NCBI RefSeq assembly: GCF_009829325.1 | Contig: NZ_VUOS01000017.1 | Span: forward strand, 185,357 to 249,356 | Direction: 5' to 3' | Source of the DNA: Nocardia sp. CY41 | GTDB taxonomy: Bacteria > Actinomycetota > Actinomycetes > Mycobacteriales > Mycobacteriaceae | DNA length: 64,000 nucleotides | Part shown: in pieces, positions 18,782 to 27,072 of the stretch | Numbering within the stretch: the stretch's first letter is position 1 | Layout: each line of letters begins with the position of its first letter | Notes under the pieces: generated by a model | Told to the model about the DNA's origin: nothing | The model's input: the letters and a program-made list of their open reading frames with translations, nothing else | Database searches by the model: none | Program-made: the position numbers and the translations under genes

Positions 18782-19888
18782 ATGTCTGAAACGAACCAGG
18801 AATCATCGGGACCGCGACGGCTGGCCCAGCATCCGACCGTCCAGCGGATGGCGCAGCGGCCGCGGACCACGCCTGACCCGGTGCTGTCCACCGCCCGGCT
18901 GCGCGAGATCTGCCTTGCCGCAGGCGCGGACGACGTGGGCTTCGTTCGGGTCGACGACCCGCGCGTGGCCGAAGAACTCGAGCATGCGCGCGGAATACTT
19001 CCCACAGCACGGACATTCATCGCCTTCTGTGTGCGGATGAATCGCGATAATCTACGCAGTCCCCAGCGCAGCCTGGCCAATACCGAGTTCAACCACGCCG
19101 ACGACGAAACCAACGAGGTCTCGCGCCGGATCACGCGGGCACTCCAGGACGCCGGCTATCGCGCCGTGTACCCGGCGCCGGGATATCCGATGGAGGTCGA
19201 TCAGTTTCCCGGGCGCGTCTGGGTGATCGCGCACAAGGTGGTGGCGCAGGCCGCGGGTTTGGGGGTGATGGGTATTCACCGCAACGTCATCCATCCGAAG
19301 TTCGGCAACTTCATCCTGCTCGGCACCGTGGTGACCGATGCCGTGGTCGACGAGCCGAGCGCCGCGCTGGATTTCAACCCGTGTCTCGAGTGCAAGCTGT
19401 GCGTGTCCGCCTGCCCGGTCGGCGCGATCACCGACGAAGGCGGGTTCGATTTCCAGGCGTGCTACACGCACAACTACCGGGAGTTCATGGGCGGCTTCAC
19501 CGATTGGGCCGAAACCATCGCAGACAGCGCCGACCGTGCCGAGTACCGCGAACGCGTGACCACGGGTGAGTCGTTCTCGATGTGGCAGAGCCTGTCTTTC
19601 AAACCGAACTACAAGGCCGGCTACTGCATGGCCGTTTGCCCGGCCGGCGAGGATGTGATCGGAGCTTTCCTCGACGACCGGAAGGGGCACTTGGCGGAGG
19701 TGGTGCGGCCGTTGCAGAACAAGCCGGAACCCGTCTACGTGCTGCCGGGCTCCGCCGCGGAGGAGCACGTCACACGCCGTTTCCCGGCCAAGACCCCGAA
19801 GCCGGTCACCAACGGCTTCCCGGACGAGGTGAACACGCTGCTCGATCAGATCGGCCCACGGCCTCGCCCGCGCGGCGCCTCGGACTGA
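18782..19888 (+). CDS. Double [4Fe-4S] protein related to QueG/reductive dehalogenase-type reductases
   Basis: This 368-residue protein starts at ATG 18782 with AGGAGAG upstream. One ferredoxin-type motif has C201, C204, C207 and C211 (CLECKLCVSACPVGAI). The second cluster is probably built from C227 and the C282/C286 pair (YCMAVCP), a spacing seen in the C-terminal half of epoxyqueuosine reductase and reductive-dehalogenase relatives. It lacks a Tat signal, so it is cytosolic. The region before the clusters (IAHKVVAQAAGLGVMGIHRN) resembles the QueG fold. Cobalamin binding is possible but not proven, and neither tRNA modification nor dehalogenation can be assigned. It stands alone in a rearranged region. 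Confidence 0.75.
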   Translation: MSETNQESSGPRRLAQHPTVQRMAQRPRTTPDPVLSTARLREICLAAGADDVGFVRVDDPRVAEELEHARGILPTARTFIAFCVRMNRDNLRSPQRSLANTEFNHADDETNEVSRRITRALQDAGYRAVYPAPGYPMEVDQFPGRVWVIAHKVVAQAAGLGVMGIHRNVIHPKFGNFILLGTVVTDAVVDEPSAALDFNPCLECKLCVSACPVGAITDEGGFDFQACYTHNYREFMGGFTDWAETIADSADRAEYRERVTTGESFSMWQSLSFKPNYKAGYCMAVCPAGEDVIGAFLDDRKGHLAEVVRPLQNKPEPVYVLPGSAAEEHVTRRFPAKTPKPVTNGFPDEVNTLLDQIGPRPRPRGASD

Positions 19889-20030
19889 TCGGGGAGCGAG
19901 TTCTCCGCCGCTGAAGCGGGCTCGGCCAGGCGCCGGGCCCGCCGGGCGCATGATTTCCGACCCGGGCCGGGCAGCAGCGCGGTGCGGTTGTCTGGAGCCT
20001 GCCCTCGTCCGGAGAAACCGACCGATCGGT

Positions 20031-20040
20031 AGTAAATTCC
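20031..20040. promoter_or_regulatory. Palindrome ACCGATCGGT upstream of the kinase pair
   Basis: This perfect 10-bp palindrome lies about 94 bp before the small partner gene, in the 245-bp gap after the Fe-S gene. It has the look of a regulator site, but no nearby regulator is assigned to it. Confidence 0.35.
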
Positions 20041-20133
20041 CTTCCTGAGACGTCGACCGTCCGTCCCGGATCTCCGCCCGGGCCGGACGTCGAACCGCTG
20101 CCGGGTGGTTGTCGCAGGTGAAGGTGAGGGATC

Positions 20134-20496
20134 ATGGCCGAGTACGCGCCGACTCTGGTCGCAATCTATGACGTCGGTCATGCGCGACCGCGCCGAGTAG
20201 CCGAATTCGGGTCGAATCCAGACGGTGGCGTGACGCTCACGGTGATCGATCCCGACGGATGCCTCGTCGCCGAACGGCTGTACGAGCGCGGTATCAAAGT
20301 CTTCGACCCGCCAGGCCGAATAATGCCGGACGAGGGTCCGCCTTTCCTGCGCGCGTTGCTCGATTCGCAAGCGATGAGCTACTACCGCGTTGTCGATGAG
20401 AGCCCGGACGAGCCGCAACGGCCGAGCGGTCGCACGCCTTGGTCCCGGAATCCGGCATCGGGTTCGAATGGCGCGTCGGCGCCGCCCGCTCGGTGA
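20134..20496 (+). CDS. Small conserved-looking protein, partner of the PI3/4-kinase-like protein
   Basis: This 120-residue protein starts at ATG 20134 with AAGGTGAGGGATC upstream. Residues 1-90 look folded (beta-rich: VTLTVIDPDGCLVAERLYER, then PPFLRALLDSQAMSYYRVVDE), and the last 25 are Ser/Pro/Gly-rich. I do not recognise a family. The stop overlaps the kinase GTG as GTGA, so the two are probably made together and the small protein may be a substrate, inhibitor or subunit of the kinase. Confidence 0.65.
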   Translation: MAEYAPTLVAIYDVGHARPRRVAEFGSNPDGGVTLTVIDPDGCLVAERLYERGIKVFDPPGRIMPDEGPPFLRALLDSQAMSYYRVVDESPDEPQRPSGRTPWSRNPASGSNGASAPPAR

Positions 20497-21476
20497 GGGA
20501 CGCTGTCACCCCGCTACTTCGCAACATCACCCGGCGCCTGACCAGAACCCTCGATCTGGGGACTCGCACCGCCGCGGGCACGTATCGGCGCACCAGCGGC
20601 ACGCTGGACCTCGGCGCCCGCACGTTCCGGGACGTGGACGAGCGGTCCTCGCACCTGGTGGAAGAAGCGCGCACCCGAGTGCAGCCGCATCCGGCGCAGG
20701 CGGCTCGGCAGCGGGTGTGGGACTACCAGCCCAGTGCGGCCGAATCCGCCATGCGCGCGCGCAGGCTGACCACGGATGTCGAGTTCGAAGGCGACATGAA
20801 AGTAGCGGTGGCGAAAAGTTCCACCACAGTCCGGAAGATGCGTTCCGCTGATGGGGAATTGAATATCTACAAGCCTATCCACGGTGAGCAATACGACGCG
20901 GGGCTGCCATTCGTGCACGCTCCCGGCGCGCTGACCAGCCGGGAGATCGCGGCCTATCGGGTCGATGAACTACTCGGTTTCGGCAGGGTGCCTCCGACGG
21001 CCAGAACGGACGGCGTCATCGGACCGGATGGCAGAGCGTCCGGGCCCGGCATGATCCAGCAGTTCGTCGAATCCAAGCCGTCGAGGCCGGTGGCGGACTA
21101 TCCCAAAGTCCAGCAGCAACAAGTCGCGGTACTCGACTACGTCATCGGCTCCATGGATCGCCATCCCGGCAACTATCGCACCGTGGAACGTGACGGACAG
21201 CTCGAAGTCGTCGCCATCGATCACGGCCGATCATTCCCGCTGTCGACTCGACCGCTCGAGATCAATATCGATTCCGACTTCGCCATGGCGCAAAAGGGCG
21301 AGCGCCTCGACGCGGAGGTGTTCCGCGCGGTCGAAAACGTCGACATCTCCCGCTTTCGCGCGGCGCTCGGTGACGCCGGTCTGCACGACAATGCGATCGA
21401 CGGCGCGGTGGCGCGGCTGGAGAAGATCCGGGAACTGGGCATGATCCCGGCCGACGCCAGGGTCCTGCCACCTTGA
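20493..21476 (+). CDS. PI3/PI4-kinase-like fold protein kinase (bacterial, HipA-superfamily relative)
   Basis: This is a 327-residue protein when read from GTG 20493, which overlaps the upstream stop; TTG 20439 is in frame but would overlap by 58 bp. The PI3/4-kinase catalytic signature is clear: a nucleotide-binding lysine in NIYKP (K127), a helix TSREIAAYRVDELLGFG carrying the partner Glu, the catalytic loop SMDRHPGNY (D222-R-H-x-x-N227), and the metal site AIDHGRSFP (D243). The N-terminal 80 residues are Arg/Thr-rich and helical, with no signal peptide. The substrate could be a protein (HipA or CtkA style) or a lipid. The operon with a 120-residue partner recalls a two-component toxin or effector unit, but this is inference. 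Confidence 0.75.
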   Translation: MRDAVTPLLRNITRRLTRTLDLGTRTAAGTYRRTSGTLDLGARTFRDVDERSSHLVEEARTRVQPHPAQAARQRVWDYQPSAAESAMRARRLTTDVEFEGDMKVAVAKSSTTVRKMRSADGELNIYKPIHGEQYDAGLPFVHAPGALTSREIAAYRVDELLGFGRVPPTARTDGVIGPDGRASGPGMIQQFVESKPSRPVADYPKVQQQQVAVLDYVIGSMDRHPGNYRTVERDGQLEVVAIDHGRSFPLSTRPLEINIDSDFAMAQKGERLDAEVFRAVENVDISRFRAALGDAGLHDNAIDGAVARLEKIRELGMIPADARVLPP

Positions 21477-21484
21477 TCCGCTGG

Positions 21485-21961
21485 TCACCCGGCCTGGGGG
21501 TGCGGGCGCCGTTCGATGGTGTTCCGCGCCCGTGCCCACACTTCCTGGACTTCGAACCCGGCGGCCTGCCACGAGTCGGTGGCGAGACCGACTCGGCCGC
21601 GCCACGTCCGCATGATGTCGGCGTGCACCGGCCAGCGCACGAACCGTCGCATGTCCTGCTCGGTCTCCCACACCGAGATCGAACCGCCGCGCGCTTCCGA
21701 CGGCCGCGCCCACAACCACAGGCCGACCGCGCCGTGCATCACCGGCCAATTGCGGCCCAGTCGCATTCCCGTCTTGTAGATCGCCTGAACGTCCTCGTCG
21801 GAGGCGGCCAGGAAGTCGGTCACGCTGACGAACACCGGCCCTCGGGTGTCGTGTCGCGGCCCGGCTTGCCAGGGCATCAGCACGGTGCCGTCGGAGAACG
21901 GCTGTTCATCCGGTCCGCCGGGCTGGTCGTCGGAGGGTCGAGCCGCAGAGTTTGTAAGCAT
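21485..21961 (-). CDS. Hypothetical protein, dimeric alpha/beta-barrel (monooxygenase-like) type
   Basis: This 158-residue protein starts at ATG 21961. The core from residue 40 (VFVSVTDFLAAS) to SISVWETEQDMRRFVRWPVH and the VGLATDSWQAAGF strand resembles small haem-free barrel proteins such as ABM/DUF3291 or CrtA-like proteins. I cannot name the substrate. The 3' half is duplicated as a truncated copy at 17.8 kb. The start lies in an AT-rich pocket (about 21945-21990) unlike its surroundings, probably the promoter. The stop is 8 bp from the convergent kinase stop. Confidence 0.6.
   Translation of the reverse strand: MLTNSAARPSDDQPGGPDEQPFSDGTVLMPWQAGPRHDTRGPVFVSVTDFLAASDEDVQAIYKTGMRLGRNWPVMHGAVGLWLWARPSEARGGSISVWETEQDMRRFVRWPVHADIMRTWRGRVGLATDSWQAAGFEVQEVWARARNTIERRPHPQAG
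21712..21737. repeat. 26-bp junction sequence, copy 3 (within the intact gene)
   Basis: Here the 26 bp sit inside the intact hypothetical gene and code for HGAVGLWLW on the minus strand. The sequence to the right continues the gene, unlike the copies at 13.28 and 18.0 kb. Confidence 0.8.
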
Positions 21962-22144
21962 GTGTAGATGATATGCACAAGCTTATGGAAATGTCACTGT
22001 GCGCCGCCTCCGACCGGTCATCGGCACGGAGCCGTATTTCCGACCAGCCCGAGACGGGCATAGGTGGAGGCTTTCCCGCCGACTGGGCGCAGCGGTGCCG
22101 CTGTGGCTCGTCGTATCGGCCGAGTTCTCCTGGCGAAGTCGGCG

Positions 22145-22912
22145 TCAGTGAGCCGTTGCGCCCTCGAAGCTCGGCGGCGAATCCACGGCCGGAACTGTTT
22201 CGGGAGCGAGGCGTCCGTCGACCATGCGGTAGACCGCGTTCATCCGGTGCAGGTGGGAGCGGTCGTGGGTGACCAGGAGGGTGGCGGCCGCGTGGTCGTG
22301 AGCGACCGACAGGATCAGGTCGATCACCGCCGCGCCGCGTTCGGAGTCCAGCGCGCTGGTGGGTTCATCGATCACCAGGAGGGACGGGGTGTTCATCAGA
22401 GCGCGGGCGATGTTCACTCGTTGCCGTTGCCCGCCGGACAGTTGGGCGGGGCGTTTGTCTCGTTGCTCGGCCAGGCCGACGGAATCGAGCAGAGCCAGCG
22501 CCCGGTCGCGAAGCTCGCGGCGTCGACGGCGCGAGGTGCCGATTCGTTGCCCGAGATGTCCCATGACCTCGAGTTGCTCGACGGCGGTGAGCGCCGGGAT
22601 CAGGTTCGGCTGCTGGAAGACGATGCCGATGGACGAGCGGCGCAGCGCCGCTGCCTCGCGGCGCCCCACGGTGGCGAAATCGACGGGTCCCTGCGGCGTT
22701 TCGAGTCGGATGTGCCCGGAGTCCGGGCGGATCAGCGTGGCGGTGACGGCCAGCAGGCTGGACTTGCCGGAGCCGGACGGGCCGGTGATGGCGGCGATCT
22801 CGCCCGAGGAAACGCGCAGGCTCACTCGGTCCAGCGCGGTGAGGCGGCCCCCGCCGTCGGGGTAGGTGAGCGTTACATCCGCGAGGGTGAGGGTGGTACT
22901 GGCTGGGGTCAT
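22145..22912 (-). CDS. ABC transporter ATP-binding protein (LolD/MacB-like)
   Basis: This 255-residue ATPase has Walker A GPSGSGKSS, a Q-loop VFQQPNLIP, the signature LSGGQRQRVNIARAL, Walker B LLVIDEPTSALD and the switch His in LLVTHDRSH. This is the LolD/MacB group, which powers lipoprotein or peptide extrusion. The start ATG 22912 has CCGGAG 8 nt upstream. The cognate permease lies upstream on the same strand, separated by 224 bp of GC-rich sequence in which I see no gene. The divergent two-component system beyond the permease probably controls the pair. Confidence 0.92.
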   Translation of the reverse strand: MTPASTTLTLADVTLTYPDGGGRLTALDRVSLRVSSGEIAAITGPSGSGKSSLLAVTATLIRPDSGHIRLETPQGPVDFATVGRREAAALRRSSIGIVFQQPNLIPALTAVEQLEVMGHLGQRIGTSRRRRRELRDRALALLDSVGLAEQRDKRPAQLSGGQRQRVNIARALMNTPSLLVIDEPTSALDSERGAAVIDLILSVAHDHAAATLLVTHDRSHLHRMNAVYRMVDGRLAPETVPAVDSPPSFEGATAH

Positions 22913-23136
22913 CTCGGAACTCCGGTGTTGTGGACGGTCGGGCGGTTCGGATGCTCCGACGGCAGGTCCTCCGGCGGTGTCGGTAGCGGGTCGTGATCGT
23001 TGGCCGGGTTCCGCGCCGGTGCCGTTCGGCGTGATTGCTGGGGAGAGCATCGCGCGGGTGTTGCCCGACGTGACCGTCGATGAGGCGGTGCGCTCCGGGG
23101 CGGCAATGCGTAGTGCGGGGCGGTGCCGCGCAGGAG

Positions 23137-24240
23137 TCAGCGGCCCGCGCCGAGCGCGGTGAGCGGGTCGGCGGTGAACAAGAAGCGCAGGGCGAAGGCC
23201 GCGCCCAGCAGACCGAGCAGGATCAGGACGGCGGACGGGAGCAGCGTGGTGGCCGGGCTCAGTACGAAGGGCACCGCGTCGCCGAGCAGTGCCGCCGTGG
23301 TGACGGTGATTCCCAGACCGATCGCGATACCGGTCGCGAGTACCGCCGCGGCTTGGCAGAGGGCGTCGCGGACGAGCGATGCCGACGTCGCTCCCAGAGC
23401 TTTCAGCGTCGCGATATCGGGCATCCGCTGGATCGTCCACACGGTGAAGAACGAGCCGATCACCAGCGCGGAGATGGCGAACAGCAGAACCGTCATCAGG
23501 GTGAGCGAGCCGTTCTCGGCCCGGTAGGAGCCGATCGCCGACCGGGCTCCGGACAAGTCGGTGGTCCGGGTGTGCGCGGTGGCGTTCAGCCCGTCCTGAT
23601 CGGTCGCCCCCGAAACCGCGAGCACGGTCGCCGCACCGGAACGAGGATTGAGCGCCCGCCAATCGGCGAGCGTCATCCAGACGACAGGAGTGTGGCTGTA
23701 CCAGTCGTCGCCGCGCACGGCCGCCACGGTGAAGACGCGTCCGCCGATGGCGACCGGATCACCGGGCACGGCAGCGAGATCGGCGGCCGCGCCGATACTC
23801 AGCACCACGGTGCTCGCTTCGGTCGCCCAGCGGTTGCCGGAGTCGGTGCCGGACCGCGTGGCGCGGGCGGGCGAGCGGCCTTCGGCCATCGCGCGGTCGC
23901 CGGAGTCCGTGCCGAACAACGCGACCTGCGCGGGTGCGCGGCCTTCCCGTCCGGCCTCGCCGCGGGCGACGCCCACCGGTGTCACGCCGCCGTCGGCGGC
24001 CAGCCAAGTCGCGATCTGGTCCTCGGTCAGAACGGACCCGTCGAACGAGGGAGCGCCGCCCGTGTCGGCGAAGACGACGGTGTCACCGGGCAGGGAAGCT
24101 ATCGCCGACACGTTTTGGTGTGCGAGCCCGGCCGTGAGGCCGCCGAGGAAGCTCACCAGCACCGCAACCAGCGTGACGACGAGTGTGATCAGCGAGAACC
24201 GGCCGCGGGCGGCGCGGAGGTCTCGGAGTGCGACGAACAT
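23137..24240 (-). CDS. ABC transporter permease (FtsX/MacB-like), with internal 21-residue repeat
   Basis: This 367-residue membrane protein has a first helix at the N-terminus (FSLITLVVTLVAVLVSFLGG), a long extracytoplasmic domain, and three C-terminal helices including LMTVLLFAISALVIGSFFTV, plus the FtsX-type cytoplasmic loop IATLKALGATSASLVRDAL. It pairs with the ATPase downstream. In the external domain, about residues 97-138, two copies of a 21-residue unit (EGR-x-PA...GTDSG-x-R) lie side by side; this looks like a recent in-frame minisatellite expansion. ATG 24240 faces the sensor kinase gene across 130 bp. Confidence 0.9.
   Translation of the reverse strand: MFVALRDLRAARGRFSLITLVVTLVAVLVSFLGGLTAGLAHQNVSAIASLPGDTVVFADTGGAPSFDGSVLTEDQIATWLAADGGVTPVGVARGEAGREGRAPAQVALFGTDSGDRAMAEGRSPARATRSGTDSGNRWATEASTVVLSIGAAADLAAVPGDPVAIGGRVFTVAAVRGDDWYSHTPVVWMTLADWRALNPRSGAATVLAVSGATDQDGLNATAHTRTTDLSGARSAIGSYRAENGSLTLMTVLLFAISALVIGSFFTVWTIQRMPDIATLKALGATSASLVRDALCQAAAVLATGIAIGLGITVTTAALLGDAVPFVLSPATTLLPSAVLILLGLLGAAFALRFLFTADPLTALGAGR
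23826..23951. repeat. 63-bp tandem repeat, two copies, inside the permease gene
   Basis: GCCGGAGTC starts at 23836 and again at 23899, a 63-bp period. The two units are about three-quarters identical and encode 21 residues each. They lie in the extracytoplasmic domain and keep the frame. Confidence 0.75.
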
Positions 24241-24370
24241 GTCTCCACCCTCACGCCGCACCGGGTCGTTTCCATCGCACCGGGGGAGGAAGCGCGGATG
24301 ACCGGAAGTCGGTGGCGGTTTTCCACCTTTCGATGGATGCCCCGGCGATAGCCGTACATAAGCTGACACC

Positions 24371-25744
24371 GTGCACGCGTCCCCGCTGACCCCCGTTTTC
24401 ACCACGTTGCGACTGGGCCTGCACGTGCTGATGACGGGCTTGGCGGTGGTCGTCGCCGTGCGCGCGATGCTGCCCGGCGCCGCGCACCCGGGCGCGACCG
24501 TCGTCTGCACCGCGGCCTTTCTCGCGACCTATCTCGCGGGTGCCGCGCTCGCCGGGAGACGGCGCGCGATCCCGGTATGGCTCGGTGCGCTGACGGCGCT
24601 GTGGCTCGGGCTGGTCGTGCTCGCGCCGGATGCGGGTTACCTCGCCTTCGGCCTGTTCTTCCTGTACCTGCACCTGCTGCCGCGCCCGTGGAATCTCTGC
24701 GCCGTCGCGGCCGCGACCGCCGTGGCGGTGGCGGGTTTCGGGCTGCATCGGGGCTGGTCGGTGGCCGGCGTCGTCGGACCGGTCATCGGAGCCGCCGTGG
24801 CGGTCGGCATCGGGCTCGGCTATCAGGCGTTGTTCCGCGAGGCGGCCGAACGGCAGCGGCTGATCGACGAATTGCTCAGTACCAGAGCGGCTTTGCTGGA
24901 TCGCGAGCGTACGGCGGGCAAGCTCGCCGAGCGAGAGCGGCTGGCCGCCGAAATCCACGACACGGTGGCGCAAGGGTTGAGTTCCATCCAACTGCTGCTG
25001 CACGCCGTCGAGCAGGAGGCGCCGGATCACCCGGCGCTGCCGAGGGTGCGGCTGGCCAGGGAGACGGCCGCGGAGAACCTCGCCGAGACCAGACAGCTCA
25101 TCGCCGAGTTGACTCCCGTGGCGCTGGAGGGAAAGTCGCTGGCCGAGGCACTGGAGCGGATCGCACTGCGCGCCGCGACGCCGGGCCTGGACACCGAATT
25201 CGTGGTCGAGGGTCCGGCGGAACGATTGCCCATGCCGATCTCGGCCGCGCTGGTCCGGATCGCGCAAGGCGCGGTCTCGAACGTGATCCGCCACGCCGGA
25301 GCGAGCCGGATGCGCGTGACGCTCACCTACGGGGACGACGCGGTACATCTCGACGTGGTGGACGACGGCGTGGGCATCGCTCCCGCATTGCTCGAGCGAA
25401 ATCCGTCGGGGTCTTTCGGACTGGCCGCCATGTGGTCGCGAGTCCATGAGCAGGGCGGCGTCATGTCTGTCGAGTCGGAACCGGGACATACGGCGGTCAC
25501 GGTGTCCTTTCCGCTCGAATCGCGCTCGGGTGCGGTCGGTTCGGAAGCGCCCGCAGCCGATGCGCCGAGCGAGCGAGACCCCGCGCCGGATGCCTCGGCG
25601 CTCGGTACGGCGCATCCGCCGCGCAGGGGGCCAGTCGCCCGAGCCCGTACAGAAGCGGCTGCGTCGGACTTGGGCGGGCCGGTGTCCGGCCACGACGGAA
25701 CAGACACCCGGCCGCGGGACAAGGGCGCGGAGGGGCGCGAGTGA
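24371..25744 (+). CDS. Sensor histidine kinase, NarL/DesK type (HisKA_3)
   Basis: This 457-residue kinase begins at GTG 24371. Four or five hydrophobic segments fill residues 12-150. The dimerisation helix contains the phospho-acceptor H196 (AAEIHDTVAQGLSS), and the ATPase domain has VSNVIRHAGA (N-box), DDGVGI and a GSFGLAAM G-box. Residues after about 386 form an unusual Ala/Pro/Arg-rich tail of some 70 residues with no domain. The stop overlaps the regulator gene as GTGA. It is divergent from the ABC permease, so it probably senses a compound exported by, or damaging to, the envelope. Confidence 0.92.
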   Translation: MHASPLTPVFTTLRLGLHVLMTGLAVVVAVRAMLPGAAHPGATVVCTAAFLATYLAGAALAGRRRAIPVWLGALTALWLGLVVLAPDAGYLAFGLFFLYLHLLPRPWNLCAVAAATAVAVAGFGLHRGWSVAGVVGPVIGAAVAVGIGLGYQALFREAAERQRLIDELLSTRAALLDRERTAGKLAERERLAAEIHDTVAQGLSSIQLLLHAVEQEAPDHPALPRVRLARETAAENLAETRQLIAELTPVALEGKSLAEALERIALRAATPGLDTEFVVEGPAERLPMPISAALVRIAQGAVSNVIRHAGASRMRVTLTYGDDAVHLDVVDDGVGIAPALLERNPSGSFGLAAMWSRVHEQGGVMSVESEPGHTAVTVSFPLESRSGAVGSEAPAADAPSERDPAPDASALGTAHPPRRGPVARARTEAAASDLGGPVSGHDGTDTRPRDKGAEGRE

Positions 25745-26358
25745 TCCGACTGCTGCTCGCCGATGACCATGCGATCGTTCGCGCCGGCCTGCGCGCGCTG
25801 CTGGAGGTAGCCGACGACATCACCGTCGTGGGCGAGGCGGCCACGGCGGAGGCGGCCGTCGCGTTCTGTGCGACCGCTCCGATCGATGTGGTGCTGATGG
25901 ACTTGAGCTTCGGAACCGGTCGGTCGGGAGTCGAGGCGACCGCGCGGCTTCGCGAACTGGCTACCCCGCCGAACGTCCTGGTGGTGACGAACTACGACAC
26001 CGACGCCGACATCCTCGGCGCCATCGAGGCGGGCGCTTGCGGCTACATCCTCAAGGACACGCCACCCCCCGACTTGCTCTCCGCCGTCCGGTCCGCCGCG
26101 GCTGGGGACAGCGTGCTCTCGCCCGCGGTGGCGTCCAAACTGATGACCAGGGTGCGTCGCGCCGACACCACATTGAGTCGGCGCGAACTCGAGGTGTTGC
26201 GGCTGGTCTCCGACGGCCGGTCCAACCGTGAGATCGCCAAAGAGCTGTTCCTCAGCGAGACCACCGTCAAATCCCACTTGGTGCATATATACGGAAAACT
26301 CGGCGTGCGTTCCCGCACCTCAGCGGTGGCGCGCGCCCGCGAGCACGGCGTCCTGTGA
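25741..26358 (+). CDS. Response regulator, NarL/LuxR type
   Basis: This 205-residue protein has a receiver domain (acidic pair ADDH at 7-10, phospho-acceptor D54 in LMDLSFG, conserved Lys in GYILKDT) and a C-terminal GerE HTH (LSRRELEVLRLVSDGRSNREIAKEL followed by SETTVKSHLVHIYGKLGV; positions about 145-192). GTG 25741 overlaps the kinase stop by 4 bp, so both form a pair. The likely target is the divergent ABC transporter. Confidence 0.94.
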   Translation: MIRLLLADDHAIVRAGLRALLEVADDITVVGEAATAEAAVAFCATAPIDVVLMDLSFGTGRSGVEATARLRELATPPNVLVVTNYDTDADILGAIEAGACGYILKDTPPPDLLSAVRSAAAGDSVLSPAVASKLMTRVRRADTTLSRRELEVLRLVSDGRSNREIAKELFLSETTVKSHLVHIYGKLGVRSRTSAVARAREHGVL

Positions 26359-26438
26359 TGTGCGGGCGCGACGCCTCCGGCCTCGAACACGGCGATTCGT
26401 CCCGTGCTCCGTGCTCTGCCGCGACCTAGGGTGGGCGG

Positions 26439-26864
26439 ATGGCCTCTCTTTCCGATCCAGAAGTGCGCGAGTTCCTCTCCCACGGCACCCGTACCGGCAA
26501 GGTGGCGTTCGTGGCCGCCGACGGCAGTCCGATGGTGACGCCGGTGTGGTTCGTCCTCGAAGGGGATTCGCTGGTCTTCAACACCGGCAAGTCCACCGCG
26601 AAGGGCAAGGCGTTCGCCAGGGACGGGCGCGTCTCGGTGTGCGTGGACCTGGAGGAGCCGCCTTACGCGTCGGTGCAGTTGCGGGGCACCGTCACGCTCT
26701 CGGAAGACCCCGGCGAACTGCTGCGCACCGCCACCGAGATCGGCGGCCGTTACATGGGCGCGGACCGCGCCGAGGAATTCGGCAAGCGCAACGGCGTCCC
26801 GGGCGAGCTCGTCGTCCGTCTTCGCCCGGACAAGGTGATCGCTCACTTCGACGCCACCGCCTGA
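26439..26864 (+). CDS. PPOX-class (F420/FMN split-barrel) oxidoreductase
   Basis: This 141-residue split beta-barrel protein belongs to the F420/FMN group that is plentiful in Actinobacteria. The VREFLSHGTRTGKVAFVAADGSPMVTPVWF opening region (positions 9-38), the LVFNTGKSTAKGKAFARDGRVS cofactor segment and the PPYASVQLRG strand are characteristic. The cofactor (F420, FMN or haem) and substrate are not determined by the sequence. ATG 26439 follows a GGGTGG stretch. It is 80 bp after the regulator and may be a separate unit. Confidence 0.85.
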   Translation: MASLSDPEVREFLSHGTRTGKVAFVAADGSPMVTPVWFVLEGDSLVFNTGKSTAKGKAFARDGRVSVCVDLEEPPYASVQLRGTVTLSEDPGELLRTATEIGGRYMGADRAEEFGKRNGVPGELVVRLRPDKVIAHFDATA

Positions 26865-27072
26865 GCGGCGGGGGGCCGCGCCGCGGGGACCATCGCGACG
26901 ACCCTGCGCCGAATACCGTCGGCGGTCGGGCGGCCTCCGCTCCGGCCTCGGGCCGGTGTCCGGTTGGGAAGCGACCGGATCGGGGGACCGGCGCGAGCGA
27001 GCCGAGGAACTGGTCGGCTTTGGCGCTCGGTCGCCGACCGCGTGGCGACCGGCGGTCAATACACTCGCGCGC

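Noticed and set aside
17787..19016. 409-residue minus-strand frame over the duplicated segment
   Set aside because: Only the last 83 codons are homologous to a real gene. The rest is antisense to the resolvase-like and Fe-S genes.
22913..23136. Possible N-terminal extension of the ABC ATPase or a small gene in the 224-bp gap
   Set aside because: The frame is open but Pro/Ala/Arg-rich, with no family match, and the ATG at 22912 has a good ribosome site and family-like N-terminus.
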